Shown: piece after piece, positions 17,242 to 29,393 of the stretch
How positions within the stretch are numbered: the first letter of the stretch is position 1
How the letters are laid out: each line of letters opens with the position of its first letter
Source of the DNA: Paludibacter sp.
GTDB taxonomy: Bacteria; Bacteroidota; Bacteroidia; Bacteroidales; Paludibacteraceae
Assembly (NCBI GenBank): GCA_010365115.1
Contig: JAAFGX010000019.1
Location: 1 to 57,133, forward strand
Reading direction: 5' to 3'
Length of the DNA: 57,133 nt
Notes under the pieces: model-generated
Seen by the model: only the letters and a program-made list of their open reading frames with translations
Database searches by the model: none
What the model was told of the DNA's origin: nothing
Program-made: the position numbers and the translations under genes

Positions 17242-18387
17242 ATGTCAGAATTATTATCAAGTACAATTAAAAGGAAAGTTCTTTTTATCGATAGAGACGG
17301 GACAATTATTGCTGAACCACCTGTAACCTATCAAGTAGATAATCTGGAACAAATGGAGTTTTTACCGGGAGTGCTACGAAACATGTATTTTATCCGGCAT
17401 AAGTTGGATTTTGAATGGGCGCTGGTAACCAATCAGGATGGATTGGGCACCGATGTTTATCCGCAAAAGAATTTTGATCTTGTACAAGGAAAATTCATTC
17501 AAATTCTGAAAAACGAAGATATTCAATTTGACAAAATATTTATCGACAAATCGTTTCCCGAAGATAAACTGCCTACCCGTAAACCGGGGACTGCATTACT
17601 TACCGAATACTTTTCGGATGATTATGATTTAGCCGGTTCGTTTGTTATAGGCGACAGATACACCGATGTAGAATTGGCAAAAAACCTTGGATGCAAAGCC
17701 ATTTTTATAAGTAATGACAACGAAATTCTGAACAAAAAAGGACTGACAGACTTTTGTGCTTTGCAAACCACCGAATGGAACCGAATCACAGAGTTTCTTT
17801 TTGCTGGCGAACGAAAAGCTATTGTGCAACGAACTACCAAAGAAACTGATATTTTGATAGAGTTGAATCTGGATGGCTCTGGAAAATGCGATATTCACAC
17901 CGGATTGCATTTTTTCGATCACATGTTGGATCAGATTGGAAAACATTCTGGATGCGATCTAAAAATTCATGTCAATGGCGATTTACAAGTAGATGAACAT
18001 CATACCATTGAAGATACGGCTATTGCATTAGGAGAAGCTTTTGGCAAAGCATTGGGCAATAAGCGCGGAATTGAACGGTATGGCTTTTATCTTCCAATGG
18101 ACGATTGTTTGTGCTCAGTGGCACTGGACTTTGGCGGACGCGCGTGGTTGGTCTACGATGCGGAATTCAAGCGTGAATACATTGGTGACTTACCAACCGA
18201 AATGATCTTGCATTTTTTTAAATCATTCAGTGATGCAGCTCGAATGAATCTAAATATTAAAGCAGAAGGCGAAAACGAACATCATAAAATTGAAGGAATA
18301 TTTAAAGCACTTGCAAAATCAATTAAAATGGCAATAAAACGCGATATTTATCAGTTTGAATTGCCAAGTACAAAGGGTGTACTTTAA
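17242..18387 (+). CDS. hisB: bifunctional histidinol-phosphatase / imidazoleglycerol-phosphate dehydratase
   Basis: 381 residues, the length of fused HisB. The N-terminal HAD phosphatase has FIDRDGTI (about residue 15), TNQDGLG and a KPGTALL...[13 protein letters not shown] acid motif. The C-terminal IGPD domain starts near residue 195 with RTTKETDI and carries the metal-binding [25 protein letters not shown] and ENEHHKIE motifs. The two domains perform the sixth and eighth steps of histidine synthesis. No other his gene is adjacent in the window, so the gene is either separated from a his operon or the operon is dispersed. Confidence 0.95.
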   Translation: MSELLSSTIKRKVLFIDRDGTIIAEPPVTYQVDNLEQMEFLPGVLRNMYFIRHKLDFEWALVTNQDGLGTDVYPQKNFDLVQGKFIQILKNEDIQFDKIFIDKSFPEDKLPTRKPGTALLTEYFSDDYDLAGSFVIGDRYTDVELAKNLGCKAIFISNDNEILNKKGLTDFCALQTTEWNRITEFLFAGERKAIVQRTTKETDILIELNLDGSGKCDIHTGLHFFDHMLDQIGKHSGCDLKIHVNGDLQVDEHHTIEDTAIALGEAFGKALGNKRGIERYGFYLPMDDCLCSVALDFGGRAWLVYDAEFKREYIGDLPTEMILHFFKSFSDAARMNLNIKAEGENEHHKIEGIFKALAKSIKMAIKRDIYQFELPSTKGVL

Positions 18388-18397
18388 ATAATTAGTG

Positions 18398-18428
18398 GTG
18401 ATGGCATGACTTTGAGTCATACTATCAC
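18398..18428. other. interrupted dyad downstream of hisB
   Basis: GTGAT-GGC-ATGAC-TTTGA-GTCAT-ACT-ATCAC forms a 10-bp stem with a symmetric internal loop. It starts 10 bases after the hisB stop. There is no T tract, so it could be a factor-assisted terminator or a protein-binding dyad. Confidence 0.4.
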
Positions 18429-18585
18429 GTTATCTACTCCGTTACAAAACCGATTTTCTTTCGGGGTTTGTTGGATTGTTTTGTCGGCTTATAATTTGGC
18501 GAGCGATTGATAAGTTCAATATGCATTTGGGTATTTTCGATTAACTAAATGTAAAAGGTCTTTTGATGAATTATTTATGATGGTT

Positions 18586-18616
18586 TTTGTCATCTAATCG
18601 CTTTTCACTAACTTTG
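18586..18616 (+). promoter_or_regulatory. promoter of the SWIM-SNF2 gene
   Basis: TTTG (18586-18589), a 19-base spacer, then TAACTTTG (18609-18616): exact Bacteroidetes consensus, 27 bases before the ATG. Confidence 0.85.
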
Positions 18617-18643
18617 TGCTAAAATTCAAAAGTACAGTTTTTT

Positions 18644-21600
18644 ATGGCTATTCAATTTGGGAAGACATGGTGGGGCGAGCATTGGTTGCGTTCATTGGAA
18701 AATGTGGATTATGACAATCGCCTGCCTCGTGGAGCCTCGTATGCCCGCAATGGTTATGTAAAGGATGTAAAAATAAAGGGAAATCAGATTATGGCAAAGG
18801 TTGCTGGAAGTCGTCCCCGACCGTACAATGTAACGATAATAGTTCCACCATTTTTCGAAGATCAGGTGGAAGCCTTGATGAACGGCATTGTACAGCGACC
18901 CGCACTTATTTCCAAACTGCTCAACCGCGAACTCGACCCCGAAATACTGACCATTGCCGAACAAAACGGACTGAAAGTTTTTCCACGTCAATGGACTGAT
19001 TTCAAAATGCAATGCTCCTGTCCCGATTGGGCAGTTCCGTGTAAGCATTTGGCTGCTGTTATCTACATGATAAGCCGCGAAATTGATAACAATCCATTTT
19101 TAGTTTTCGAAATTCACAATGTAAACCTGCTCGACGAACTCAAAAAGCGCGGAATTTTCATTGCCGACCAAAAAAAGACCGAAATTCCTGCCTTATCGAA
19201 ACTGCTGAAAATCTCAAAGAAAAAAGTCGAAGATTACGATGAGGAAAAAGCCTATCAACGAGTTGATTTCTCGAAATTAAATGATATTTCAGAATCCGTA
19301 GTTTTGCTGCTCCCCGATTCACCACCTTTTTATGCATCGGGCAATTTCAGGGAGAAATTCAACGTGCAGTTTACCCGCAATGCACGCGATGCGAAACGGA
19401 TTTTGTCCAAGAAACTTGCGTTCGAGGCACTTTATCCCGCTAATAATAAAGATCTGCAAATCAACTATCACACCACGCTATCCTACACTATCGATAACAA
19501 CAACAGCATTGAAATTGCGGGCGAAAATCATACGTTTAATTCCAGCGCACAACTTTTTCCGGCTCTTTTTGGTCTTAATCCCGACCGATTACCCGATTAT
19601 CAGCCTTCGGTGGCAGCATTTTACAAAATTCTGTTGGCTTCGTTTCACCTTATTGCCAACGGGAATGTGGTGCCGCAAATTGTTCAGCTCGACAATAAAC
19701 AATTCATTATTCGTTGGTTGCCCACTACCATTGATTCTGAAGTGAGATTGTTGATGGAGAAGTTGGTGGATATTTTACCGCCAAATCTGTTCTTAATTCT
19801 GAAAGAAACAGGTAAAACCAAACAATTGTTACCACTCGAAAATCAGGTGCAAGAGTTGTTTGCCCTTTTTATTACAGAGTTAGTAAGCCGCTTGTCGAAA
19901 CCTTCAACCGGTGATTTGTTCGATGATTTGTTTTTCAAAAATAAAAGTTATGCGTTTAATGGTGTAGGCGAACAAGCGTTGAGTGGCGGAATAAAAGTGT
20001 GGTTGGATCGGTTTTATCTTTCGGGCAACGAATTCCGACCAATAATTGCCGTGAGCGAACTTTCTGAAGATATTTTCGATGTGCAGGTAAGCTTCGAAAA
20101 CCGGAACGAACCCAACGAATTACCTATTGAACTTTCGAAAATTCTACAACAAAAACAATATGAAAAACAACGGTTTAAAATTCTTCAATCGCTCTCGTTG
20201 TTGTCGTCATTCATCAATGGATTAGACAATTATATCAATACCGAGACCCGTGAACCGATTCGTTTCGGTATGGCGGAATTTTCTCCATTCTTAGTCAATA
20301 TTATTCCGGCAATTAAATTATTGGATATTCAGGTACTGCTACCTAAATCCTTACAGCATTTACTTAAACCGCAAGCCACTGTAAAACTGAAGCGTAAAGC
20401 GGTGAATCAGGGTTATGTGCGGTTAGACGATTTGCTGGCTTTCGACTGGCAGGTGGCACTGGGCGACACGCTTATAACGCCTGAAGAATTCAAAAAACTG
20501 CTAAAAAATGCCAGTGGACTTTTTCGGTTTAAAGAACGCTTTATTTATGTAAGCGAAGAGGAGATTGCCAAACTGAAAAAACTTTTTGAAAGCGACAAAG
20601 AACTGAACAGCTACGAACTTCTTCAGGCGGCTTTGTCCGAAGAATATCAGGGAGCGCAAATTAGCCTTACCGACGAAGTGCGCGACATGATTCATGAATT
20701 GACTTCGAACGAAGATATTCCACTTCCGGCAGGTTTAAATGCGCAGTTGCGCCCCTACCAGCAACGTGGTTTCTCGTGGATGTATCGCAACAGTCGTATC
20801 GGTTTTGGGAGCATTATTGCCGACGACATGGGGCTTGGAAAAACACTGCAAGTGATATCTATGTTGCTAAAGCTGAAAGAGGAAAAGGCTATCGATAAGA
20901 AAAACAGGGCATTGGTAGTTGTTCCCACAGGTTTACTTACCAACTGGAAAGCAGAAATAGAGAAATTTGCTCCGTCCATTTCCACGCATATTTTTCACGG
21001 TGGAGCACGCGATATCAAACTATTTGAAGCCGATGTAATGCTTACCACTTACGGAGTTTTGCGTAGCGATGCCGAATTGATGAAAAAACAAAAGTGGCAA
21101 ATAATGGTGATTGATGAAGCGCAAAACATTAAAAATCACGATACTGTCCAATCCAAAGCCATCAAAAGCATACCGTCAACTATCCGTATTGCCATGAGTG
21201 GTACACCGGTGGAAAACCGCCTGACGGATTTTTGGTCGATTATGGAGTTTGCCAACAAGGGCTATTTGGGTAATATAAAAGCTTTTAAATCGATCTATGC
21301 TGACCCCATTCAGGTTTTCAATGATGAAAAAGCGGTAACCAGATTCCGAAAAGTTACTTCGCCTTTTATGATGCGCCGCATGAAAACGGACAAATCCATC
21401 ATTTCTGATTTGCCCGACAAAATAGAACAAAACCAGTTTGCACTCCTGTCGAAACCACAAGCCGCCTTATACGAAAAAACCATGCAGGCGGCATTGGCTC
21501 AGATTGAAGGACTTGGTGGAGTTGATGGACAATCGCTTTTCAAACGCGAAGGTTTGGTGCTGCAAATGATATTGGCACTCAAGCAAATATGCAATCACCC

Positions 21601-22156
21601 CACTAATTTTCTTAAAAACGGCAACCACGACCCTTTGCTTTCTGGCAAAATGGAATTGATCTTCGAATTACTCGACAGTATTGTAGAATCGGGCGAAAAA
21701 GTGTTGATATTCACGCAATTCAAAGAGATGGGCTTGTTGCTCGAACGATTTATCACCGAACGATTTGGCGAAAAACCGATGTTTTACCACGGCGGTTGCA
21801 CCGTTCCTCAGCGACAGGAGATGGTGGATCGATTCCAGCACAACCGTGCCGACAAGATTTTCATCCTTTCGCTCAAAGCTGCCGGAACAGGGCTAAACCT
21901 TACTGCCGCTTCGCATGTGATACATTACGATTTGTGGTGGAATCCGGCGGTTGAGAATCAGGCCACCGACCGTGCTTACCGTATCGGACAGAAGAAAAAC
22001 GTGATGGTTCACCGCTTTATCACTAAAAATACCTTTGAGGAAAAAATAGACGATATGATTCAGAAAAAGAAACACTTAGCCGACATGACCGTAGCCACCG
22101 GCGAAAACTGGCTCGGTAAGTTAAGCAATAAGGAATTGAGGGAAATATTTCAGTGA
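18644..22156 (+). CDS. SNF2-family helicase with SWIM zinc finger
   Basis: 1170 residues. A SWIM zinc finger (CSCPDWAVPCKH, about residues 124-135) near the N-terminus is followed by a long middle region and then a SNF2/RapA-type ATPase. Walker A is DDMGLGKTLQ (about 727-736), Walker B is IDEAQ (about 823), then SGTPVENRLTDFW; the C-terminal helicase lobe has LSLKAAGTGLNLTAASHVIH and DRAYRIGQKK. SNF2 ATPases translocate on double-stranded DNA and remodel protein-DNA complexes. Bacterial SWIM-SNF2 proteins are common but their role is unclear. It has a consensus promoter and is followed after 24 bases by a UPF0158 gene. A second SNF2 protein without SWIM is at 37057. Confidence 0.93.
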   Translation: MAIQFGKTWWGEHWLRSLENVDYDNRLPRGASYARNGYVKDVKIKGNQIMAKVAGSRPRPYNVTIIVPPFFEDQVEALMNGIVQRPALISKLLNRELDPEILTIAEQNGLKVFPRQWTDFKMQCSCPDWAVPCKHLAAVIYMISREIDNNPFLVFEIHNVNLLDELKKRGIFIADQKKTEIPALSKLLKISKKKVEDYDEEKAYQRVDFSKLNDISESVVLLLPDSPPFYASGNFREKFNVQFTRNARDAKRILSKKLAFEALYPANNKDLQINYHTTLSYTIDNNNSIEIAGENHTFNSSAQLFPALFGLNPDRLPDYQPSVAAFYKILLASFHLIANGNVVPQIVQLDNKQFIIRWLPTTIDSEVRLLMEKLVDILPPNLFLILKETGKTKQLLPLENQVQELFALFITELVSRLSKPSTGDLFDDLFFKNKSYAFNGVGEQALSGGIKVWLDRFYLSGNEFRPIIAVSELSEDIFDVQVSFENRNEPNELPIELSKILQQKQYEKQRFKILQSLSLLSSFINGLDNYINTETREPIRFGMAEFSPFLVNIIPAIKLLDIQVLLPKSLQHLLKPQATVKLKRKAVNQGYVRLDDLLAFDWQVALGDTLITPEEFKKLLKNASGLFRFKERFIYVSEEEIAKLKKLFESDKELNSYELLQAALSEEYQGAQISLTDEVRDMIHELTSNEDIPLPAGLNAQLRPYQQRGFSWMYRNSRIGFGSIIADDMGLGKTLQVISMLLKLKEEKAIDKKNRALVVVPTGLLTNWKAEIEKFAPSISTHIFHGGARDIKLFEADVMLTTYGVLRSDAELMKKQKWQIMVIDEAQNIKNHDTVQSKAIKSIPSTIRIAMSGTPVENRLTDFWSIMEFANKGYLGNIKAFKSIYADPIQVFNDEKAVTRFRKVTSPFMMRRMKTDKSIISDLPDKIEQNQFALLSKPQAALYEKTMQAALAQIEGLGGVDGQSLFKREGLVLQMILALKQICNHPTNFLKNGNHDPLLSGKMELIFELLDSIVESGEKVLIFTQFKEMGLLLERFITERFGEKPMFYHGGCTVPQRQEMVDRFQHNRADKIFILSLKAAGTGLNLTAASHVIHYDLWWNPAVENQATDRAYRIGQKKNVMVHRFITKNTFEEKIDDMIQKKKHLADMTVATGENWLGKLSNKELREIFQ

Positions 22157-22180
22157 AACAATGTTTAAAAGTAGTACATT

Positions 22181-22795
22181 ATGAATGCATCCGAATTATT
22201 AGACGAAGTACTCGGACATATCCGATTGATAAAAGAGGATAAGGAAAAACTCGAAACGTTGCTTGAATTCATTAAAGATCAATTGTTTGACGATGAACCT
22301 AACCAACCTGAGGAAATACCTCAGCAATTCGAAAAGGTAATTAACCCCATTGCTCAGGCAATAGATGCCGGAATGATTTGTTATCTGAACACTGACACAG
22401 CGGAAATTGAAGAGTTTCATCCAGATTTGTTTGAGTTCGAAGACGAAGACGAGGAAATTGAAGATGAACTTTCTTTGAAACACCATAATTGGTCCAATTG
22501 CTTTCAAATTGAGCCACTTGAACCACAAGAGTCGTTTGAAATAATGAGTGATTTTGTTATGCAACTCAAAGACATTCCGATGCAAATCAAACTACTGAAT
22601 GTATTAGACAGGAAAAAACCTTTTGCAAATTTCAAGCGTGTGATTGATAATTCCAATCACCGGAAGTCTTGGTTTGAGTTTAAAAACAAGGCCTTGGAAA
22701 AATACGTCCGTACACAACTTTATCTCCATTTTACGTACGGTACTGGTGAAAAAACTAAGAGTGATTCTGTTAAGCCGGAAGATTTGCCTTTTTGA
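22181..22795 (+). CDS. UPF0158 family protein
   Basis: 204 residues, acidic, soluble. Overall pattern fits UPF0158: an acidic stretch (FEFEDEDEEIEDELSLK), a WSNCFQIEPLEPQESFEIM segment and the C-terminal KPFANFKRVIDNSNHRKSWF region. No catalytic motif is recognised. The 24-base gap to the SNF2 gene points to co-transcription and perhaps a related role, but that is inference. Confidence 0.75.
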   Translation: MNASELLDEVLGHIRLIKEDKEKLETLLEFIKDQLFDDEPNQPEEIPQQFEKVINPIAQAIDAGMICYLNTDTAEIEEFHPDLFEFEDEDEEIEDELSLKHHNWSNCFQIEPLEPQESFEIMSDFVMQLKDIPMQIKLLNVLDRKKPFANFKRVIDNSNHRKSWFEFKNKALEKYVRTQLYLHFTYGTGEKTKSDSVKPEDLPF

Positions 22796-22892
22796 GTGGA
22801 TATTATGCACATAGAAACAACCACCTTAACCAAAAAGTAAATATCATTGAAACTACACATAATTTAGCAGCTTTCTTTTCGTTATTTTGTTG

Positions 22893-22900
22893 TATTTTTG
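22893..22900 (+). promoter_or_regulatory. -7 promoter box for the phosphatase-fold gene
   Basis: TATTTTTG, 31 bases before the ATG at 22932. A TTTC at 22872 is a possible -33 element. Confidence 0.55.
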
Positions 22901-22931
22901 CGCTATAAATACACAAAGAATTTTATTAAAT

Positions 22932-24524
22932 ATGCGATTATTCCTCCCACTTTTCTTTTTTCTATTCAGTTTGAGCATTTCTGCACAAACTTCTACTACA
23001 GAGCCTCCACGCTTAGTTATTGGCATAATGGTGGATGGAATGCAACAAAAACACATCGACCTGCTTTGGAACTACCTGGATCCAAATGGATTAAAACGCA
23101 TTATTGAAAAGGGAGCTACTTGTCAAAATGTATCTTACAATATTGTTTCTGCAGGAAATGCATCCGACATTGCAACGGTTATGACCGGCTCAATTCCTTA
23201 TTACAATGGCATTGCCGGAAATAATTATTTTGACAGAAGTTCCAGCGAAATTCAATCCGTAATTCAGGATGAAAATCAGGTTGGGATTGGAACTAAACAG
23301 ACGCTTTCTGCTCACAACTTGCTTTCGAGCACCATTGTGGATGAACTAATATTGGCAAATCCCACCAAATCGAAAGCTTATTCGGTGGCAATTGGAGCAG
23401 AAGAAGCCATCATGTTGGGCGGACATACCGCCAAAAGCGTGGCATGGATTGACGATGTCAATTTCAAATGGATTACAACCGGTTATTATTCGAATGGACT
23501 ATCGCGCTGGGCCGATGAAATGAATATCAACGGAAGTTTTCAAAAATATGCAAACCGCCAGTGGGAGCCATTATTCAATATCAACACCTATTTTAATCGC
23601 CCGAATAAGGAAGATAAAAGAACAGGTTTTCAATACGATCCGAGCAGCAAGAAAACAAAAACTTCCAGTGTTTCTATCTTGAAAAATACGCCTTCGGCGA
23701 ATGGATTGGTAGCTGAATTAGGTTTGAAAATACTCACAGAGGAGCAATTGGGCACAGATATTTATCCCGACATGTTGACATTGCAATTCACCGTAAGAAC
23801 ACCAAACGAAAAAACCCCTGCATTACAATCGGCCGAAAAGGAAGATATGTATTTGCGATTGGACAAAGACATTCAAAATCTGTTGCAAAAAGTGGATGTA
23901 AAAGTCGGATTGGATAAAACGCTCATATTCTTATTCTCCAATCAAACGGGAGTACACTCACCAGCCGAGTTGGGTGAAAACAAGATCCCAGCTGGGTATT
24001 TTAACGCACGCAGATCAATGGCATTGCTTAGTACTTATTTAATGGCAGTTTACGGTCAAGAAAAATGGATTGAAGGTTATTATGGCAAAAATATTTTTCT
24101 GAACAAATCGAAAATTGAAGAAAAGAAAATAAATGCCAGAGAAATGCAGCAGAATATTGCGGACTTCATGCTCGAATTCGAAGGCATTCAAGCTGCATTT
24201 CCAGCATCGCAAATATTGAATATGGGCGGAAATGTCAATTCTGAAATGGTGCGAATCAGAAATTCGACCCACAAAACAAGTGTTGGCGACATTATCATTA
24301 CTTTATTGCCTGGTTGGATAGAAGTGGACGACAAAAACAATCCCGTCGGCGAATCAAACGCCATTGTATCGTACACACCGTTGTACTTTTTTGGCTGGCA
24401 GGTGAAACCTCAAAAAATTGTTACATCGTATCAAACTACTGACATTGCGCCTACTTTGTCGAGAATTTTAAATGTTCCCATGCCAAATGCCAGCATTGGA
24501 AAACCGATTGAATTTGCCCCCTAA
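22932..24524 (+). CDS. secreted alkaline-phosphatase-fold protein, probably catalytically degenerate
   Basis: 530 residues from the ATG at 22932, chosen because it opens a clean signal peptide (MRLFLPLFFFLFSLSISAQ); the frame extends upstream to 22887 but would bury it. The fold resembles periplasmic PafA-type phosphatases of Bacteroidetes: VIGIMVDGM (first metal Asp, about residue 34), GLKRIIEKGATCQNVSYN, MTGSIPYYNGIAGNNYFD, YLRLDKDIQ. However, the expected D-x-x-x-H, D-H and GHAS motifs read TPNEK, SNQTG and GNAS, so most metal ligands appear lost. It may be a binding protein or pseudo-enzyme. Its last two residues and stop codon lie in a dispersed repeat. Confidence 0.75.
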   Translation: MRLFLPLFFFLFSLSISAQTSTTEPPRLVIGIMVDGMQQKHIDLLWNYLDPNGLKRIIEKGATCQNVSYNIVSAGNASDIATVMTGSIPYYNGIAGNNYFDRSSSEIQSVIQDENQVGIGTKQTLSAHNLLSSTIVDELILANPTKSKAYSVAIGAEEAIMLGGHTAKSVAWIDDVNFKWITTGYYSNGLSRWADEMNINGSFQKYANRQWEPLFNINTYFNRPNKEDKRTGFQYDPSSKKTKTSSVSILKNTPSANGLVAELGLKILTEEQLGTDIYPDMLTLQFTVRTPNEKTPALQSAEKEDMYLRLDKDIQNLLQKVDVKVGLDKTLIFLFSNQTGVHSPAELGENKIPAGYFNARRSMALLSTYLMAVYGQEKWIEGYYGKNIFLNKSKIEEKKINAREMQQNIADFMLEFEGIQAAFPASQILNMGGNVNSEMVRIRNSTHKTSVGDIIITLLPGWIEVDDKNNPVGESNAIVSYTPLYFFGWQVKPQKIVTSYQTTDIAPTLSRILNVPMPNASIGKPIEFAP

Positions 24525-24540
24525 CCCCTTAAGGGGAATT
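24516..24540. repeat. GC-rich dispersed element, copy 3, providing a stop codon
   Basis: GCCCCCTAACCCCTTAAGGG and following bases. The reading frame of the upstream gene enters the element as GCC CCC TAA, so the element encodes its final Ala-Pro and the stop. Confidence 0.6.
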
Positions 24541-24570
24541 AAAAAAATAACTTATGAATATTTTAATTAC

Positions 24571-25806
24571 ATGACAGATACAAATATAAATTTAGAAGAC
24601 AAAGCTAACTTCAGTTCCCCTTTAGGGGCTAGGGATTTATACGATTTTGACGAAATAATAGACCGCCATAATACCGGCGCTGTAAAAATTGAACGTTGCA
24701 AAGCACTTTACGGAACAGATGATGTGTTACCTTTGTGGGTAGCCGATATGGATTTTCGAACGCCTGATTTTATTATCGAAGCCATTCGTGAACGTTGCGA
24801 ACATCCGATTTTGGGTTATTCAATGCCTCCGAAAGAGTTTTATCCTACTGTAATAGAATGGATTAGTGAGCATCATCAATGGAATATAGACCGTCAATGG
24901 ATTGGATTTTTGCCTGGGATTGTGCCCGGTCTTTCTTTTTCGGTTCAGTCACTCACCTCACCCGGCGATGAAGTAATTGTGCAACCACCGGTTTACTATC
25001 CGTTTTTTCACGTGATAAAAAACAACAATCGGGTATTGGTGAATAATCCTCTTAAAACCGTAAATGGCAAATTCGAAATGGATTTTGAAGATTTGGAACA
25101 AAAAATAACCTCCAAAACTAAACTTTTCATTCTTTGCAGCCCACACAATCCGGGAGGAAAAGTGTGGAATGCTGAGTCGTTGAAACGCCTGGCCGAAATT
25201 TGCTCAAAACACAATATAACTGTCGTTTCGGATGAAATTCATGCCGATATGGTTTTAGAAGGATATAAACATATTCCATTTGCAACCGTATCCGAAGAGG
25301 CCGCCAAAATAAGCCTGACTTTTATGGCACCAAGCAAAACTTTCAACATGCCGGGACTTATCAGTTCTTCGTATATCATTACAAACAAAGAAATCAGAAC
25401 TAAATTTGTCGATTTTCTGGAAAGTTCAGAATTGACTGGTGGAAATATTTTTGCTTATGCAGCTACCGTGGCGGCTTTTGAAAAAGGGAATGATTGGCGG
25501 AAGCAAATGTTGGAATATGTTCAGGGGAATATTGATTTTGTGGTTGATTTTCTGAAAACAAATATTCCTCAAATCACACCAATGATACCTGAAGCTTCTT
25601 TTCTAGTTTGGCTGAATTGCCAGGAACTGGGCATGGAAACCGATGACTTGTTCGACTTTTTTGCCCAAAAAGCAGGATTAGGACTGAACAAAGGAACTAT
25701 TTTTGGGCCAGGAGGCGAATATCATTTACGGTTGAATGTGGCTTGCCCAAGAAGCATTTTGCAGAAAGCAATGAAACAATTAAAAGATGCTGTAACAGCA
25801 CCCTAA
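24571..25806 (+). CDS. MalY/PatB family PLP-dependent aminotransferase/C-S lyase
   Basis: 411 residues from the ATG at 24571. It is a fold type I PLP enzyme of the MalY/PatB group: [76 protein letters not shown] (PLP lysine about residue 254) and the C-terminal RLNVACPRS arginine. Relatives cleave cystathionine or cysteine conjugates. Family proteins usually begin at the YDFDEII region; the extra 23 N-terminal residues include a copy of the dispersed GC-rich element (24615-24638). A 6-codon frame from 24554 ends in TGA overlapping this ATG. ung follows after 2 bases. Confidence 0.88.
   Translation: MTDTNINLEDKANFSSPLGARDLYDFDEIIDRHNTGAVKIERCKALYGTDDVLPLWVADMDFRTPDFIIEAIRERCEHPILGYSMPPKEFYPTVIEWISEHHQWNIDRQWIGFLPGIVPGLSFSVQSLTSPGDEVIVQPPVYYPFFHVIKNNNRVLVNNPLKTVNGKFEMDFEDLEQKITSKTKLFILCSPHNPGGKVWNAESLKRLAEICSKHNITVVSDEIHADMVLEGYKHIPFATVSEEAAKISLTFMAPSKTFNMPGLISSSYIITNKEIRTKFVDFLESSELTGGNIFAYAATVAAFEKGNDWRKQMLEYVQGNIDFVVDFLKTNIPQITPMIPEASFLVWLNCQELGMETDDLFDFFAQKAGLGLNKGTIFGPGGEYHLRLNVACPRSILQKAMKQLKDAVTAP
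24615..24638. repeat. GC-rich dispersed element, copy 4, inside coding sequence
   Basis: TTCCCCTTTAGGGGCTAGGG followed by ATTT, in frame near the start of the aminotransferase gene. It encodes SSPLGARDL in the N-terminal extension, just before the conserved family sequence begins. Confidence 0.6.
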
Positions 25807-25808
25807 TT

Positions 25809-26471
25809 ATGGACGTAAAAATCGAACCTTCGTGGAAACAAGTTTTGCAAAATGAGTTTGATAAAGATTATTTTATCAAACTCACCGATTTTGTAAAAAA
25901 CGAGTACATAACAAAACTCACTTTTCCTCCGGCTTCGCTTATTTTCAATGCTTTCGATCAATGTCCACTCGATAAAGTGAAAGTGGTGATTATTGGTCAG
26001 GATCCATATCATGGGGATGGACAAGCTCACGGTTTGTGCTTTTCGGTAAACGATGGAGTGGCTTTTCCTCCATCCTTACTCAATATCTTCAAAGAAATAA
26101 ATCGAGATTTAAGTATACCAATGCCAAAAAACGGAAACTTGATCCGTTGGGCAGAACAAGGCGTATTGCTTTTGAACGCCACGCTCACTGTTCAAGCACA
26201 TTTGGCAGGCTCCCATCAAGGCAAAGGATGGGAGGAATTTACCGATGCGGTAATTCATAAATTGGCAAGTGAAAACGAACATTTGGTATTTATGCTTTGG
26301 GGTTCGTATGCGCAAAAAAAAGGTGGTTTCATTAACTCGACTAAACATTTAGTGTTGAAATCAGTACATCCTTCACCACTCTCGGCTTATCGTGGATTTA
26401 TCGGGAATAATCACTTTTCATTGGCAAACCAATATTTAAAAGAAAACGGAAATACAGAAATTAATTGGTAA
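25809..26471 (+). CDS. ung: uracil-DNA glycosylase, family 1
   Basis: 220 residues from the ATG at 25809, two bases after the aminotransferase stop; the frame continues upstream but [13 protein letters not shown] is the expected UNG N-terminus. Motifs: the water-activating loop [18 protein letters not shown] (about residue 63), [20 protein letters not shown], and the minor-groove loop [11 protein letters not shown] (about 186). It removes uracil from DNA to start base-excision repair. It is translationally close to the upstream gene. Confidence 0.97.
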   Translation: MDVKIEPSWKQVLQNEFDKDYFIKLTDFVKNEYITKLTFPPASLIFNAFDQCPLDKVKVVIIGQDPYHGDGQAHGLCFSVNDGVAFPPSLLNIFKEINRDLSIPMPKNGNLIRWAEQGVLLLNATLTVQAHLAGSHQGKGWEEFTDAVIHKLASENEHLVFMLWGSYAQKKGGFINSTKHLVLKSVHPSPLSAYRGFIGNNHFSLANQYLKENGNTEINW

Positions 26472-28758
<2,287 letters not shown>

Positions 28759-28770
28759 AAAAAAAGTTCC

Positions 28771-28840
28771 GTGTTTAATGTTTGGTGTTCCATGTTGGAA
28801 ACACGAAACATGAAACACCAAACATGAAACACGAAACATG
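28771..28840. repeat. inverted heptanucleotide arrays (hairpin) before the LOG gene
   Basis: The right arm is six exact-period units from 28799: AAACACG, AAACATG, AAACACC, AAACATG, AAACACG, AAACATG. The left arm (28771-28796) is complementary to 28807-28832 at 24 of 26 positions, giving a long hairpin with a 10-base loop. The start codon of the downstream gene (28838) lies in the last unit. gyrB ends 12 bases upstream of the left arm. Confidence 0.85.
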
Positions 28841-29371
28841 AACATCTGTGTATTCTGTTCTTCTAGCAACCATATTGCCGACCAGTTTAAACAAGCGGCA
28901 TTTCGTCTTGGCGAGTTGATCGCTGAAAGTGGAAATACGTTGGTATATGGCGGAGCAACCGGTGGCTTGATGGACTCGGTTTCGGAAGGCGCATTTAGTA
29001 AAAACGGCAATATAATTGGCGTTATTCCACAAGCTGTTATTCGTATGAATCGCCAGAGTTCGTTGCCAACAAAGCTTATCGAAGTGGAAACAATGAGTGA
29101 ACGAAAAGCATTATTGAAAGCATATTCGGATGTATTTGTAGTTCTACCGGGAAGTTACGGAACATTGGACGAAATGTTGGATATTGTGGCTTCAGGTATT
29201 GTTGGAGAGCACAAGAAAAAGCTAGTAATTGTCAATCAGAATGGGTTTTATGATTTATTTATTGGTCAAATTGATTTTATGCGAAAAGAACAATTCATTC
29301 CCATTGAAGAAAGTTACAAACCGCTGGTAGCAAAAGATATTGAACATTGTTTGGAGTTAATTAAATTGTAA
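28838..29371 (+). CDS. LOG family protein (putative nucleoside-5'-monophosphate phosphoribohydrolase)
   Basis: 177 residues. Rossmann-like fold of the LOG/TIGR00730 family: MNICVFCSSSNHIAD, LVYGGATGGLMDSVSEGA, the catalytic region MSERKALL and LPGSYGTLDEM, which is the PGGxGTxxE motif with Ser in place of the second Gly. Members cleave cytokinin or other nucleotide 5'-monophosphates to base and ribose phosphate. The ATG at 28838 lies inside a heptad repeat array, which may affect translation. It is followed after 22 bases by the pseudo-GH16 gene. Confidence 0.9.
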   Translation: MNICVFCSSSNHIADQFKQAAFRLGELIAESGNTLVYGGATGGLMDSVSEGAFSKNGNIIGVIPQAVIRMNRQSSLPTKLIEVETMSERKALLKAYSDVFVVLPGSYGTLDEMLDIVASGIVGEHKKKLVIVNQNGFYDLFIGQIDFMRKEQFIPIEESYKPLVAKDIEHCLELIKL

Positions 29372-29393
29372 AAAACTCATAATATATTCGCTT

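Noticed and set aside
22887..22931. Upstream start for the phosphatase-fold protein
   Set aside because: It overlaps the promoter box at 22893-22900 and would hide the signal peptide that begins at 22932.
28771..28840. Short direct repeats resembling a CRISPR array
   Set aside because: Units are 7 bases with no spacers, and there are no cas genes; this is a tandem array, not CRISPR.
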